Positions 22,708 through 35,933 are shown, numbered from the stretch's first letter. The stretch: DNA of 64,000 bases from Carex sylvatica (GCA_964058845.1 CAXKVR010000262.1:17166-81165), one strand, 5' to 3'. Notes: generated by a model not told the origin, from the letters alone. Numbers and translations are program-made.

Positions 22708-24137
22708 TTATGTTAAGAAAAGAAATGGGATCGGTGGAAGGGGAAAAGAAAGGGAAGCACAGGAAAGGAAAGGAAGGTGGGGATCACTTCCTTACCTTGA
22801 CAGAGGGTTAGTGTTTTATTTTATTTTTATCTTATTTTATTTTACTTCATGTTGGTTTTTTTGCTTTTTGAGAGAGAAGCAAAAGGAAAAAGGAAACAAT
22901 ACCATTCTTGGAGTCGGTTGATTTGCTTAACCTGTAGTTGTGTTTTCCCTTTGTTTAAGGCATTGTCACACTGCAATCCATGCCCACTGCGCACTAACTA
23001 TATATATTTTGGCTGCTCTTTTCATTTCTTAAAAGGAGAGATTACTTTTGTTTGAAACTTTGAATAGTACATGTGTGCAGATACTAAATCTATCACCACA
23101 AAGGATGCCACTTTCTTATTATTATTGCCACTTAGGTTTAGTAAAGGCATTAGAAGCAAATCAGGTCACGTTTCTTTAGAGGTTTTGCCATAATGGTTTT
23201 TTAGAAATTACTTCTCATATGCTTTCATTTCTTCTTCCTAATTTCTAAGGAAGGGTGAACCAAAATGTCCATGTGATTCATAATAATAAAGCTACTGCAT
23301 ATTTTTGCCATGACTAATTAATCGCATTAATTATGAAAACCATCAAACCCATGACTAGCAGTATTATCGAACAAGTTATAATTAAAATTAAAATTAAAAT
23401 GGTAAAGATTACTATATAATATTGCTTCGATATTTATATAAAAACAGATTTACCCGAATCAAATCATGTATACAGGTTGGTTGGGTTTTACCGCCAGACC
23501 TTTCTTAAATTTTTTTTTTTTTGGTAAAATTCATATCTGAGATCTGTTTGTCAAGTTAATCACAATCAGATCAGGTGTTTCTTGAATATTAAACAACTAG
23601 AATCTATGCCTGATATTGATTGAGTGTTTGCTTTTAATAGACATTTCCTTTTCCAATACTAGGGGATACTTGGAGCACTTTGTAAGTAAAAAAATTGGAG
23701 ATTAGATTCTCTTTGGAACACTTAGGCTTGTTTGTCCTCTGATAATATCCAAATTTGCAAGTTGCAAAAGTTAATTTTAAAGTGATATTGGAAGTGTAAA
23801 AACTAAAAACAATATTATTTCCTTTAACAAATTACGGAAGCTGGTGGCTTCTATGCCAATTTTATCTCAAAAAGAAAGGGGACATTTGAAAGAAAATATC
23901 TTAATAACCACAATTATATATATTTATTCTACAGTGCATGTGTGTATACTATATACTGAAATTCAATCCTGAAGCTGTTGTTATGATTTGACTTTTGAGT
24001 TTTGACTGTAATCCAACTCAAGTTGCATTGCATATTAATAAGTTGCTTGTTACATCTTTTTGAACAGATTTAACACATAAAGTATGACATCATCAGAAGA
24101 TACAGAGAATGATTTATAACCCCAACCAAGAACACTA
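22708..24137. other. Divergent intergenic region between NHL and ASG1-like genes
   Basis: The two genes point away from each other, so both promoters must lie here. Short frames at 22685-23055 are rejected as low-complexity. No element boundaries are visible. Confidence 0.6.
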
Positions 24138-25549
24138 ATGGATCCCCAGGCATTTGTGAGACTGTCAGTTGGGTCTCTTGGTCTTAGACAATCCACGAGA
24201 ATAAACTCTACATGTACGTGTGAGATTCGGTTCTGTGGTTCTGCTCCTCAGACTGTCTCTGTACCACTGATCTCTTCTTCATCTGAACTACATTCTGATC
24301 GTCAAAACAATGGCTGTGGCACTGATGCAGTTTTCTATATTGAGGAATCCAAGCTCAGCTCGCCAAGCTCAACTGGTTGCTTTCGACCCACAAAATATGC
24401 ATCTCTTGAAATCACAGTTTATACCAGGCAAAACAAGGGTGGTTTGGTTAACTGTGGGTCTTCAAACAGGAAACATCATATTGGGACGGTTAGGCTGGAA
24501 GTTGAACCGGCGTTAGGTGCAGGAGGCAAAGCACTATTGATTCACAAGGGATGGTTTAGCATAGGTGGGAGAAAGGGGAAAGTGGGTGGGGATCTGCATT
24601 TACAGGTTAAGGTCGAACCTGACCCCCGGTACATATTTCGATTTGAGGATGCAACAGTGTTGAGCCCACAGGTAGTGCAACTGCATGGGAGAAACGTTCA
24701 ACCAATCTTTAGCTGCAGGTTCAGGTGCGACACCACTGGTCTGAAATCTCAATTAACTTTGATAAACGTACCTTTAGTAATTCAGAATCTCAATAATTCT
24801 GATTTAATTCGAATGTTATTGTTATTGTTATTTAATAGTTTTTGGTGATGAAAAATAAATATAGTGCATCTCAGACGGATGGTACCAACGGCTTCTTGTG
24901 GGGCCCTGTAGAAGGTGAGCAGAAGCATACCATCATGCAGAGTAGTCACGATATTCGCAAAGGTTGGAAAGTGGTGATCCACGATCTCTCTGGATCTGCC
25001 GTGGCAGCAGCATTCATGTCCACCCCCTTTGTCCCTTCAACCGGGTTAGATCGGGTCAGTCGGTCCAACCCGGGTGCTTTTCTCATCCTCCGACCGGACC
25101 TGGCAGGGCTACCAGGCTCTAGCTGGTACCCCTGGGCGCGGCTTGAGGCCTGGCGTGAAAGCACTAGTGGATCCCATGAGGCTGTTTGTTTGCGCTTACA
25201 ACTGCTTTTGGACGGAGATGAAACTGGTGTTGTCCTGTCAGAGATGTGCATAGAATGTGATAAAGGAGGTGAATTTATGATAGACATAGATGACACAAGT
25301 GGGGTCGGTGGTGGCGGGGGTTATGTGATGAGTTGTAGGATAGGAGGGGAAGGGGGAAGGTGGCAAGCTCCAAACATTAAACTCATTCCATTGGTGGTGC
25401 AGCTGGCCGTGCGTCATGTCACCTGTGTCGAGGATGCCGCTGTTTTTGTCGCACTTGCAGCAGCCGTAGACCTCAGTGTCAAAGCTTGCCGGCCATTCCG
25501 TAGGAAGTCTGACAATCAATTGCCTTCTTCTTCAAATGATGATCAATGA
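24138..25549 (+). CDS. ASG1: ASG1-like DUF1005 family protein
   Basis: Two exons, 24138-24767 and 24875-25549, joined by a 107-bp phase-0 intron (GTACCT...CTCAG), give 434 residues. The start MDPQAFVRLSVGSLGLR is the invariant N-terminus of plant DUF1005 proteins. Later blocks also match: DPDPRYIFRFED, QPIFSC, then after the intron GWKVVIHDLSGSAVAAAF, TPFVPSTG, DRVSRSNPGAFLILRPD and the C-terminal VRHVTCVEDAAVFVALAAA. The best remembered match is Arabidopsis At5g17640 (ABIOTIC STRESS GENE 1), a plant-specific protein induced by stress; its biochemical role is unknown. Reading on without splicing ends at 24848. The donor was chosen because it is the GT that keeps phase with the acceptor. Confidence 0.88.
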
Positions 25550-25774
25550 CAATGATCTTCTTCTTTCTTTCTTTCTTTTTTGTCAGGGCTGTATGAACAT
25601 TACCTTGTAAATTATGTGTCAAAATTATTAGTGTTAGACTGCTATATAGGTTCATATCTGCCTTATTACACAACATGATTTTGTTTCATTTTATTGAGCT
25701 CTTATTTCTTGACACAGAATAAAATAAAACCAGTAAAGAAAAAAGAATAATGAATATAGAAAAGTGATCAAATG

Positions 25775-25823
<49 letters not shown>

Positions 25824-26190
25824 GTAGAAAATAAAAATCATATGTTGAAAATAATGAATGTAGAAAATAAAAACCATATGAAAAAGACCGTTCATGAAAT
25901 ATATTGAATCAAACTAAAGTCGTTAATAATATCCCCTACTAAAGCTCTAACACCCAATCTATATTACAAAAAAATTTCAAAGCTTATGAACAAGAAACCG
26001 TGCTTTATTTTTGAGAAGTCGTCTCGATCTAATAGAGGATTCATCTACAGCTGTAAATTTGACCAAATTCAAACAAGTGTACAAATGTAATTAGGATTGT
26101 TGACTAAATTCAGTTAGTTTGTTGAGTAGGATTAAAATACCCATTGTTTTCGGTGCCATAACATTCTCATCTATTGTAACTTGTAAGAGG
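25550..26190. other. 3' flank of ASG1-like gene and FRS promoter region
   Basis: Includes a (TAA)n microsatellite of about 18 units (about 25777-25830). No gene is seen in the 600 bases. Confidence 0.6.
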
Positions 26191-26197
26191 TATATAA
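26191..26197 (+). promoter_or_regulatory. Probable TATA box of the FRS gene
   Basis: TATATAA followed by GGCCGCC. It lies about 320 bases upstream of a possible first ATG at 26513, with a CT-rich leader (about 26390-26470) between. Transcription would start near 26225. Inferred by position only. Confidence 0.45.
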
Positions 26198-26758
26198 GGC
26201 CGCCGTTTGAGCTGAAAAATCAAACACAAAGCCTTACCTCACCTTACCTTACCTGGCCCATAAGGGGCCCAGAATAAAGCAAGGAGGTATCCAGTGTGGA
26301 AAACTGGAGATGATGTGAGCGGTGTGGATAAGAAGCACTGGATGAGGAACCGGGTTCACGGTCCGGTGCGATGCGGTGAGAATTAGGGTTGCTCAGTCTC
26401 CGAACCCAACTCACACCTTACAGCTCCAATTCTCCACCAATCTCCTCTCCTCTTCCTCCGGTTCTCCACCAAGCTGCTTCGTAGAGAGAGGATCATCTCC
26501 ATTCCTTTGGTGATGGAGGCCTCCAGGTTAATCAATCCCTCTCTTTCAATTGCTGTATTAATATGACCTGGAAGTACCAGTCATATGGTTTCTATGTTAG
26601 ATTATTTTTCTACCAGTTCAACTGTGTTGTCTGTCCTTAAAACAAATTAAACACGAATCTGGTATCAAATTGGTTCTAGTTAGCGGCATAAAAGAAAAGG
26701 AGGAAGAGAAGCAAGGTTTTACTCTTAACCTTGGCTTTCTTTTGGTGGAGGCAGGATA

Positions 26759-29511
26759 ATGGATTTGCACCAGCAAGCGCATCAGCACCCGCTAATGGAG
26801 GCCAATGTTGACCTTGAAGATGAGAGCATCAACTTCTGGGCAACCCTTGGAGTGACCCCACATGTACCTGTTGTTGACCTTCCGCACCAGATCACCCACC
26901 AACCTCTGCCACAAAAACAACATATTGACCCATCTGAACCCCCACAACCCCCACCACCATTGCCAGTAGCTACCCGCTATGATCCCTTATTCCCCACAGA
27001 CCTTGATCCGTGCATTGAGCCATTTGTTGGCATGGAGTTTGAATCCGGGGATGCTGCCAAGACCTTTTACATTGCTTATGCTGGTCGAGTTGGCTTCTCT
27101 GTTCGAATTGCTCGGTCACGCCGGTCTAAGTGCACTGAGTCAGTTATCATGCTTCGTTTCGTCTGTTCACGAGAAGGCTTCAGCCGGGAGAAGCAGTCCC
27201 CACCTGGCAGAAAGACACGCAAGCGGGCTCCATCTGTCCGTGAAGGCTGCCAGGCCATGCTTGAAGTCATCCGTCGTACCAGTACTGGTACAGGAGAAGT
27301 AGAAAGATGGATCGTGACAAAGCTTGTCAAGGAGCATAGCCATGAGGTGGGGTTGCCAGGTCGGGTCCATTACATTGCTACAGAAGGAGATGCTGAGGTT
27401 GACCCATATGTGGGCATGGAGTTTGACTCGCTCGAGGCAGCCAAGACATTCTATTATACATATGCCAACCGGGTTGGGTTTGAAGCTCGTGTCCGTCAGT
27501 CACGTCGCTCATTACATGATGAGACTTTGAAGATGCTCAAGCTTGTTTGCTCCAAGCATCGGTACTGTAAGCCTTCCGATATATTTTATTCTTGGTGCAC
27601 TTCTATTATTAGAAAGACAAATTAGATATTGGTCCCTCAAATTGGGTGCATTGCAGGTACCACTCCGGCAAGGAAAATGGCCATAGTAATAGTGGATTTG
27701 GGTCCCCTGTGACTGACCCGAGCTCAAGGGAAGGTGGTGGTTGTGAGGCGTTGTTCGAGGTAATCAGAAAGGAGGGAGATATGTGGATGGTATCCAAATT
27801 GGTGCTAGAGCACACACATGAGCTCACTCCAGCCCCACCAAGCAAGGTCAGATGTGTGCGTTCACAGGGAGAGATTCTTGTCATAGCCAAGAACTTTGCA
27901 GATACACGTAGTCTCTTGCTCAATGGGCATGACCCAGCTCTCCCAAAGGAGATCCGGTACAACGATCTTGGTCTCGATGATTTTGATGGCCTTTTGGAAT
28001 ACTTTGCAAAGACTCAAGAAGAAAATCCAGCCTTTTTCTATGCTGTTCAAATTGACAAGAAGACTAACCGTACCACTAATGTCTTCTGGGCCGACGCACA
28101 GTCCCGCATTGCATACCACTATTTTGGGGACACAGTTAGGTTCGAAACAAGGTACCGAAATGACAAGGAGTTGATCCCTGTTGTGTTGTTCATGGGTCTG
28201 AACCATCATGCGCACCCAGTGATTTTTGGATGTGGGTTGCTCGTGGATGAATCAGAGGAGTCATTTGTGTGGCTATATGAAAATTGGATCTCTGCAATGC
28301 CTGGCCAGCAACCCCCACTTTCATTGGTAACTGAGCTTAACCGACCAATGGCAGCCGCTGCTGCTAGGGTTTTTCCTGACACATGCCGCTTATTTTGCAG
28401 TGAACATGTACTAGGTTCCATCTCTGAAGAGATGCCCCAACTATTGCCACCCAATAAATGTGAAAATAACATGGACAATAGTACTTTTATAGAGGAGATA
28501 AAAAACTGCATCGAACGGTCTGAAACAGTTGAAACATTTGATTCACAATGGGTTATGATAACTGAAAGATATGGATTACAGGATAATGGGTATACGTGTT
28601 ACCTGTACGGCATACGGCAACAGTGGGTCCCAGTTTACACCAAGGATACTTTCACCGGAGAAGTCTCTGGTCCATACAGAGTCTGGGAATGTCTCAATAA
28701 GGTAGTTGAGAATTATTTTACTGTGAAGACTCAGCTGAAGGTTGCAGCGCAACAGCTGGCGCAAGCTGTTGCTAACTGGCACAAGAGGGAGGATGGGGCA
28801 GATTTTGTGACACTGTTTGAAAGCCCGACTTTACATACTGCTTCTCCGATAGAGAAGCAGGCTGCTGGAATCTACTCTAGAGTTGTATTTGAGAAGTTTC
28901 AGGAGGAGTTCGTGCAGTCATTTGGGTACTTTGCAGATAATTTAACTGAGGAATGTGGGACCCAGTTTGTCAGAAGGTATCGCTTAGCGCATAGTTATGA
29001 TGAGAGCAATGAAGAAATGCATGATGTGACACTTTCTCTCTCGGAAGGAGTCAAAGTGTGCTGCACATGCCGCAAATTTGAGTCTTGTGGGATTTTGTGT
29101 AGACACTCCCTCAAGGTTTTTGTTGTAGAAGGGATCCGTAACCTTCCGAGAGAGTATATTTTGAAACGATGGACAAAGCATGCAAAGAGTGATTCCATGT
29201 TGGATGCCAGTTTTGTCGATCTCAAAGGTCGAAATTGCAAATATGACCTTACTGCCTCGAGATATAACAGTCTGTGTGCTGATGCTCTGAGGTGTGCCAA
29301 AGAGGGTTCAAGGTCTGATGAATTGTATAAAGTTGCAAAAGAGGCAATTCAAAGGGCTTTTGAAGGGGTCATCTCGGCCAAGCCACACAGAGGACCCCAT
29401 GGGCCCCAAGGTTTTATGGTGCCACAAAAGAAGCAAGAAAGGTTGATTTTGGGTGGGGGCATGAAGCGATCTGGGTCCCCTGCCTCTCTTACAGATGATG
29501 ACATCAGATGA
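26759..29511 (+). CDS. FAR1-RELATED SEQUENCE (FRS) transcription factor, double FAR1 domain
   Basis: Exons 26759-27561 and 27657-29511 (95-bp intron, GTACTG...TTGCAG) give 885 residues. Domains: a Q/H/P-rich start; FAR1 domain 1 (about 83-205, EPFVGMEFES...RFVCSREGF...KEHSHEV); FAR1 domain 2 (about 212-332, DPYVGMEFDS...LEHTHEL); MULE transposase-derived core (about 390-520, FFYAVQIDKKTNRTTNVFW); and a SWIM zinc finger (about 733, CCTCRKFESCGILCRH). FRS proteins descend from Mutator transposases and regulate light and clock genes in the nucleus. The first catalytic D is kept (FWADAQSR), while the usual second acid region reads TELNRPM, suggesting no transposase activity. A leader intron (26527-26754) would join an upstream ATG at 26513 in frame, adding MEASRI. 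Two FAR1 domains recall FRS7/FRS12, but the divergence is too great to assign. Confidence 0.9.
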
Positions 29512-30449
29512 TATTTTATTTGTGACATCAATTTACTTGTAAACAGTTATTCTACTTAATTAGTGTTATAAAGGAAGATTTTCGGGTTCAATGCAGAAGG
29601 TAAATAGTGAAGTACTCAAAACTTGAATCATAAGACAAGTTAGTATTAGCAACAGGATAAAAAGAGAATTAAATATAAAAGCTGCCTTCTAATCTGTGTT
29701 TGTGAAAATCAGTAAACAATTCCAGTTATCGACCAGAATAGTAAAAGAGATTTGGGTTAGCGATCAGTCCGGAATTTAATTTGGTAGCTACAGCCTACAG
29801 CAATGGAAAGTGCTATAGTGTTTTAAATTTAATTCCGGACTCTGATTTGGCAGTTGCTGGGCAGTTTGCGACTTTGGGCCTACATGAACCTGTCATGGAT
29901 CCCATTTTTGTTCTTTTTCCCGTTAATAGGAACCTAACGACACAAAGACATCTCTTATATTTGCATTTGCATTTGGTGGTGGCGATGGTTGTTATTGTTT
30001 ATTGCTGTCTGATACAAACACGGCTAAAACAGAATCTTTATCCATAGATCAGATTTAGGTTCTCATCGGATGTTATCCAACCCATTTTCATTACTATGGT
30101 TTTATAGTAGAACCATAGTATTAGTATTATAGAACGAGAACAATGGAGATGCTTAAGCACATAACATACAAAAGCTAACTTTGCCATGCACATAAGAACA
30201 CAGAAATCTCTATAGTAATCTATCCTTTCTTTATGAAAAGAAAGAGCTATAAGCAGCTACCAGCCTACCATACACAAACTCCTAAGGACTATATAACAAA
30301 AAGCATAAACCATGACAACTAGATTCTTTAATTAATCTACATGGTAAATAGTATCTTCAAACTAAGCATATCAGAACTCTGACATCATCTCTTGCCTACA
30401 TATGTCAGCAAAACATGCAAAAGGGTAGCAATGCAGATTGGGTAGCCTC
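29512..30449. other. Convergent spacer between FRS and LHP1 genes
   Basis: Holds the 3' UTRs of both genes. An 88-codon + frame at 29781-30047 has no recognisable domain and is not called. Confidence 0.6.
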
Positions 30450-33379
30450 TCATGAATCAGGGGTGTAGCGCAGATGTTGCTCATAAAAATCAATTAGCTG
30501 TCATATGAGAAGCTCATGTTAACCAAGGTAGAGTTGGTGAAAAAATGGCTAAGAATAATATAAGAGATGCTATTTATGCATTTTACCAGCAAGGGGTTGG
30601 TGGCTCTCAACTCCTTGTTGTTGACGAGCACTTCTGTTCCATCAGACCTGTGTGAGATGAACAAACATAGTTTAGTTCTGATCATATAAATTACATATTT
30701 ACCAGTAATTGACAGTAGGGTCAGAAAATGAATAATCAAATCAAGCTATTTTTGCCAAGGATTTCCACTATTTTCACTAACAGTTATGCCAAAAAAAAAA
30801 AATAAACACTATTTCCACCACCAGTTTTACAAAGTAGCCCATAACTACATGAACCTGTTAAGGCCAGATCTCAGCAACACACCCTGCTTCATCGACTAAA
30901 ATCTTGACATTCTAACACATACCACAACTCAGTAGAAAATCGGATATAATGTCAAAATGACTAGATTCAAGGTCTTAGCTCAAAACCAAAAATAGATAAC
31001 CTTGATCTGACCTCATATCAAGTTAATTTCAGAACATAAAACATGCATACGCAAACCATTTTTCTTTTTGGAAAAATGTGACTACAAGAACCACCTATTC
31101 CATTAAGAAATCATTGAGTTACAAAAATCAGCAAGAAAGCAGAATTAATGGGACATGAAGGAAAGGGAACCTCAGCGCCTTGAAAGTGATAAAGACATGC
31201 TGTATATTGTCAGTGGCAGGAGAAGAAGAGGCAGAGAGCTCCGTTGGCTTCAGAATCTTTGTGATGTGAACTTCATCTTTAACTTTTATACTGTTATTGT
31301 CGATAGCAGTATTGACAACAGAAGCACAAGCCATTTCTGTGGAATCCACAACTTCAATATCCATTGCCTTCTTCACTTCCTCTTCAGGCTGCACGAATCT
31401 TCTCACGGATCCCTACAATTCAAAAACCACTAACAAGTAATGGAAACAAAAATTGAAAACTAAATAAATAGAAGGAATAGAAGAAACTTGTTAGTGGAAT
31501 AAAGTATTACTGATTTCCTTTTCTTAGCACCAGTAATTTGGCTGCTTGCTTTGCTGCCCTGAGGTTGAGATGAAGAGTAAACAGAGGGAATGGGACCCAC
31601 GGGCAGAAGCGCAAGAGGAGCCTCACCATGCCCTTCTATATTTATTTTGCAACTTGGCAGGTCAATTGCCATGGAGGCACCGTCGCTGCTTGCTTCTGTT
31701 TTCTCATTTTCTCTCTCTTTCTGAACATGGTCTGCCATGACAAAGTTAGTGCCTCCTTTCTTGTTCATTGCCCCAACTCCCTGTGCCAATAAATAAAATG
31801 CTTAGTAGCTCTTCGTTTGGTCTGAGGATGAAACGGAAAATTTAATTTGTAGGAGCAAGTGGGTCATTTTAATTATTCCCTGGCATTACTGAAATCAGGC
31901 TTTTAAAATAGAAGTCGGAAACAACTGTTCCATGGACAAAATATATAGAAATGACATTAAGGCCCATAAAACCTGTCGTACTTCTGGCAAGGAAACAAGG
32001 ACCCCATTTGTCATAGCCTCATCTTTAGTAGGCTTTTCCTTCTCTTTCTTATCTTTCAATAGGTTATTTTCCTTCTTATCATGACTATTAATGTTCCTTC
32101 TAGGGTTTCTCTTGGGAACAAGAATATCTCTCTCGGTGATGCGGGCACGTCCTCTGCCTCTACCCCTTCCTCTTCCACTGCTGGATGAGGGAAATAGAGG
32201 GGAGTTGTCTCCTTCTCTTGTCTGAGTCATTGTACCTTCTCCACCATTTTCACTCTGCACAGGACGCTTCTTTTTGGGCAGTGTACTCTTGCGCTTGCGC
32301 TTTCGCTTTCGTGAACTTGAATAAACAAATTAAAATAATGGTATTAATGGATACTTATTTAATTTTATTGAGAGAAAGGAAGAGGAGAAATACCTCTGCT
32401 CAAAGGCTTCCAACATGTCAGCACAATATTTGATGTTGTCATAGGGCTCCCATGTATTGGCAGTCTCGGGATAGTCACGCCTAAACAATCAAATGAGTTA
32501 ATAAAAAAATCAATTCTGTAGGATGTTAAAGTTCTTAGAGCAAGAAATGACCAACAACAAAGTATGGTAGTTGTAAAACAACCAGCCTATCCAATTTTTT
32601 CAGGCATTAAGATACGTTTAAGGCACGGATGATTATCATAAGAGATTCCCAATATATCATAAGATTATCCCTCTTGAAAATCAGCACTTGTCCAAATCCA
32701 GAAAACAGAGAATTCTAGGATTATTCCTTGACACAAATACTTTCTTTTATACATACTTCTTCTGGATTATATATATCATATTGTATTTTTGTAAGATAAT
32801 ATACGCTACCTAAAACACCCCTTGGTGCTACATCATAAACACACTGAGAGAGTAAATAATTGTAACCATATACAAATTTCACTAACACTGAGAACTAAAG
32901 CATACAAATTTGTCCTCAATTTTTATTACTGACAAGTGAAGGAATAGATGGTGTAGAATAGAAAAAGTAAAGTACCATTTGATTAGATACTGGAGCTGGC
33001 CCTTGCGGTATCGCTTCTTGCGAATGGCCTCGATTTCATAGAAACCCTCATCTAGCTTCTGCTTCCCACCAGCTTCTCCCACCACTTTACCACCATTCGC
33101 AGCTTCTTCAACGCCATTCTCTTCTTCCCCTTCTTCGCCTCCATCTCCATCAACCTCTTCCTCTTCCTCTTCCTCTTCCTCTTCCTCTTCCTCTTCCTCT
33201 TCTCCCCCCTCCTCGCCTTCGTCTTCTTCATCCGCTTGCAAAGGAGATTCCTCCTGCCCCTTCACCTCTTCGTCCAGCTGATGATCACGATCGGAAGGTG
33301 AATGCTCGCCAGCTGCTACTTCGTCGGAAATGGCGGAGGAGGATGCCGCCTCCGCCTTCTTTCTTCCTAAAAGTACCAT
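30450..33379 (-). CDS. LHP1: LIKE HETEROCHROMATIN PROTEIN 1 (TERMINAL FLOWER 2)
   Basis: Seven exons, read by phase: 33379-32976, 32480-32394, 32315-31973, 31780-31511, 31412-31171, 30647-30587, 30497-30450; 484 residues (Arabidopsis about 445). An acidic N-terminus has a run of about 16 Glu. The chromodomain (about 110-165) includes [24 protein letters not shown] and [14 protein letters not shown], with the aromatic residues that bind trimethyl-lysine. A basic KRKRKRK stretch and an RGRGRGRGR stretch follow in exon 3. The chromo shadow domain (about 400-484) ends [15 protein letters not shown], the typical C-terminus. LHP1 reads H3K27me3 with Polycomb complexes and represses flowering genes in the nucleus. 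All splice sites are GT/AG. A broken second copy lies 5 kb upstream. Confidence 0.95.
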
Positions 33380-33405
33380 CTCTCTCTCTCTCTCTCTCTC
33401 TCTCT
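33380..33405 (-). repeat. GA microsatellite in the LHP1 5' leader
   Basis: On the LHP1 coding strand an uninterrupted GA run ends immediately next to the ATG. GA-rich leaders and promoters in plants can recruit BPC/GAGA-binding proteins that bring in Polycomb; that link to this gene is inference. Confidence 0.8.
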
Positions 33406-33778
33406 ACAACTACAAGGAATTGCAAGGGTCGATTTGATTTGGGGGTGGGTGAAGACCGTGAAGCGTGAAGTGAACTCTTCAAGCCGAACGGACGGATATA
33501 TCACGCAGAAGACACGGTGTCCGCGTGTCAAAAGACCAGTAGATGTGTCAATTGAACCCGTCTGACCTAATTATCGGATTCGTTCCGTATCCCATTAAGA
33601 CGGGTTGGAATAAAAATATTTCCCGCTGATTTATTAGGTAAATATTCAAAATTTCAAATAATATTTTTATCCGATGAAAACTGATAAATTTTGCCTTGTA
33701 TCTGTTATTCTATAACAATTTCGAATTCGATGAATATAAAATTGTTTACAATTTCAGTAAAAAAATAATTATTATAAT

Positions 33779-34895
33779 CATCTCCACACCTCTATCATTC
33801 ATTTATCTCCACACTTTTAATAAAGCTGCGCTCTAGAGAGAGGTAGAAACCATTTTATTAAAGAGAAGGAAGGAGAGCGGAGGAGAAGAGAAGAGGATGC
33901 TGGCTGCCTACACTGTTCACTCGCTTCAGAAGAACAAAATCAGAGAGGGAAAGAAGGGGAGACGCTATTGTAGCGAGGGTAACGCTATATACAAATCTTC
34001 TAAATTTGTATCTCCCAAATTGGGATGTAGAAAATACTGTAGCGAGGGGAACCACAGCTGCCTCATTCCTTCCTCTTCCTTCTTGTCCTCTCAGTATAGA
34101 TTTTGTACTATGGTCCCCACTAATTATATGGTTCTCTTTTTTCAGTTGCCACACTTGTCTTGCGTTAACTTCTATAAATATAAATACTAAAATATAAGAA
34201 ATTAATACTTGCAAAATAAGATATTAATACTTGCATGGGTAACTTGATATGACCACCTCTTTTCCAGCTTTCAATGGTCCCCGCGTCAACCTTCATCAAA
34301 TGAAGTAGTGGGAACTCCGCATCCCCGTATCAACATTTTCTAATCGTCCATGTGTATATAGGTATAAATACTCCAGTGCATATATAGGTATAAATACTTA
34401 TAATACTTGTAATACTTGTAATACTTGATATTAATACTTTCATATGTTTAGCTAGTGTCATATGTAAAAAGTACTTGCAAGTATAGATATAAATATTTGC
34501 ATGACTAGGTATAAATACTTGCGTGACGACGAGTCCGAAAGTATGTCATCATGATCTCATTTGAAAGAGAAAATTACATAGAAGACGTTTGTAATTTTAG
34601 ATTTACAATATTTCTCATAGATCGTCAGAAATATGAATGAGATTGAATGAAGAAAAAAAAAAACTCATCTCTAAAAACTCACCTCTAAAAACATATATGG
34701 TTCCCTCATGTAGTTTGAGATTTAATTAGAGAAATAATTATTTATGTAAAAATTATTCACCTTATAGGTATAAATACTTCCGTGCATCAAAATTAATACT
34801 TTAAAAAAAAAAAATCAGTGCTAGAACTTCTATGGTCTATGGAAATTAAGTGTGAGGATAAATTGAGGGATAGAGGTGTGGGGACAATTATCAGG
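33779..34895. mobile_element. Inverted-repeat element upstream of LHP1
   Basis: Left sequence ATCATCTCCACACCTCTATC and right GATAGAGGTGTGGGGACAAT are inverted copies extending about 50 bp (to ...CCACACTT). The exact ends and target duplication could not be fixed. The interior has many TATAAATACTTG-like units (about 34370-34530, 34765-34785) and two AAATTGGGA/TGTAGCGAGGG repeats near 33970-34050. There is no believable gene. Confidence 0.6.
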
Positions 34896-35933
34896 ATAAA
34901 AAAAATGTATATAAGGATTTTTAATTGAATAATATTTGTAATAATGATAAATTAATTAATACAACATTGTGAATGGTATTATTACTTAAGTACTAATCCA
35001 TATATTTCTACTAACAAGACCAATGACAAATGTCTATAATTTTATTATATTGTATGGTATATATAATTTACAAGTTGAGTAGAGTTAAAATGTCTCATTG
35101 TTTTCGTGCTTTAATTATATTTTATATTTTTTTTTCTTTTTTTCATAGCTCAAATAGTCGATCAAAACATCTTAATATCATCTCCTTATTAAAATGTGTT
35201 TGAAGATCAAATTTTATATTTTTTTTCTTTGGAAACTTCTATTTTTATTTTAGATAGGTACAAAATTATTATTATTGAATGATTAAAAATCTTCTGAAAA
35301 AATAGTGATTTGTATCTATCTAAAAAAAAGAGAAAAAAAGAATATAAAATTTGATCTCCGAGCACATTTAATATAAATATTTCATTGAATGATTTTGATC
35401 AATTGTTTGAACTTTGAAAACAAAGATAATAATGTGAACACTACTCATTGTAGTTTATCTTATTATAATCACTATTTTTTTTTTTATAAAAGTATATCTC
35501 TACTTGTTTGTCAATACGTAACACCATACAATATAAAAACTAGAACTTTTGATATAAATTATAATTTTTATATTGTATGATAAAAAAATTATAATTTTTG
35601 ATCCCATTATTTAAAAAATATATAAATTACTATAAATTATTAAAAAATATATAAATTATTATACATTATAAAACAATATAAAATATTGAATAAATCAATT
35701 AATTTTATCATACATAATTAAATGAGAAATTATATAAAATATTATATAAATCAACCTAACCACAATAATGAAAATTATATAATTATACGTATAAAAAAAT
35801 TATATATAATTTAATATTTATAAATTATTTTATAAAATAATGGATAAAAAATAGTTCTTATGCGTGTACTCGTAATTTTATTCGATAAGTTAAATTTTTT
35901 TTTGTCACCAGTATTCGTTCACACACTACTACA
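34896..35933. other. Very AT-rich stretch, no gene seen
   Basis: Long runs of TATAAAT and ATTAT words, with no boundaries identified. Confidence 0.55.

Noticed and set aside
29781..30047. 88-codon + frame 3' of the FRS gene
   Set aside because: No recognisable family, and it lies in the likely 3' UTR/convergent spacer.
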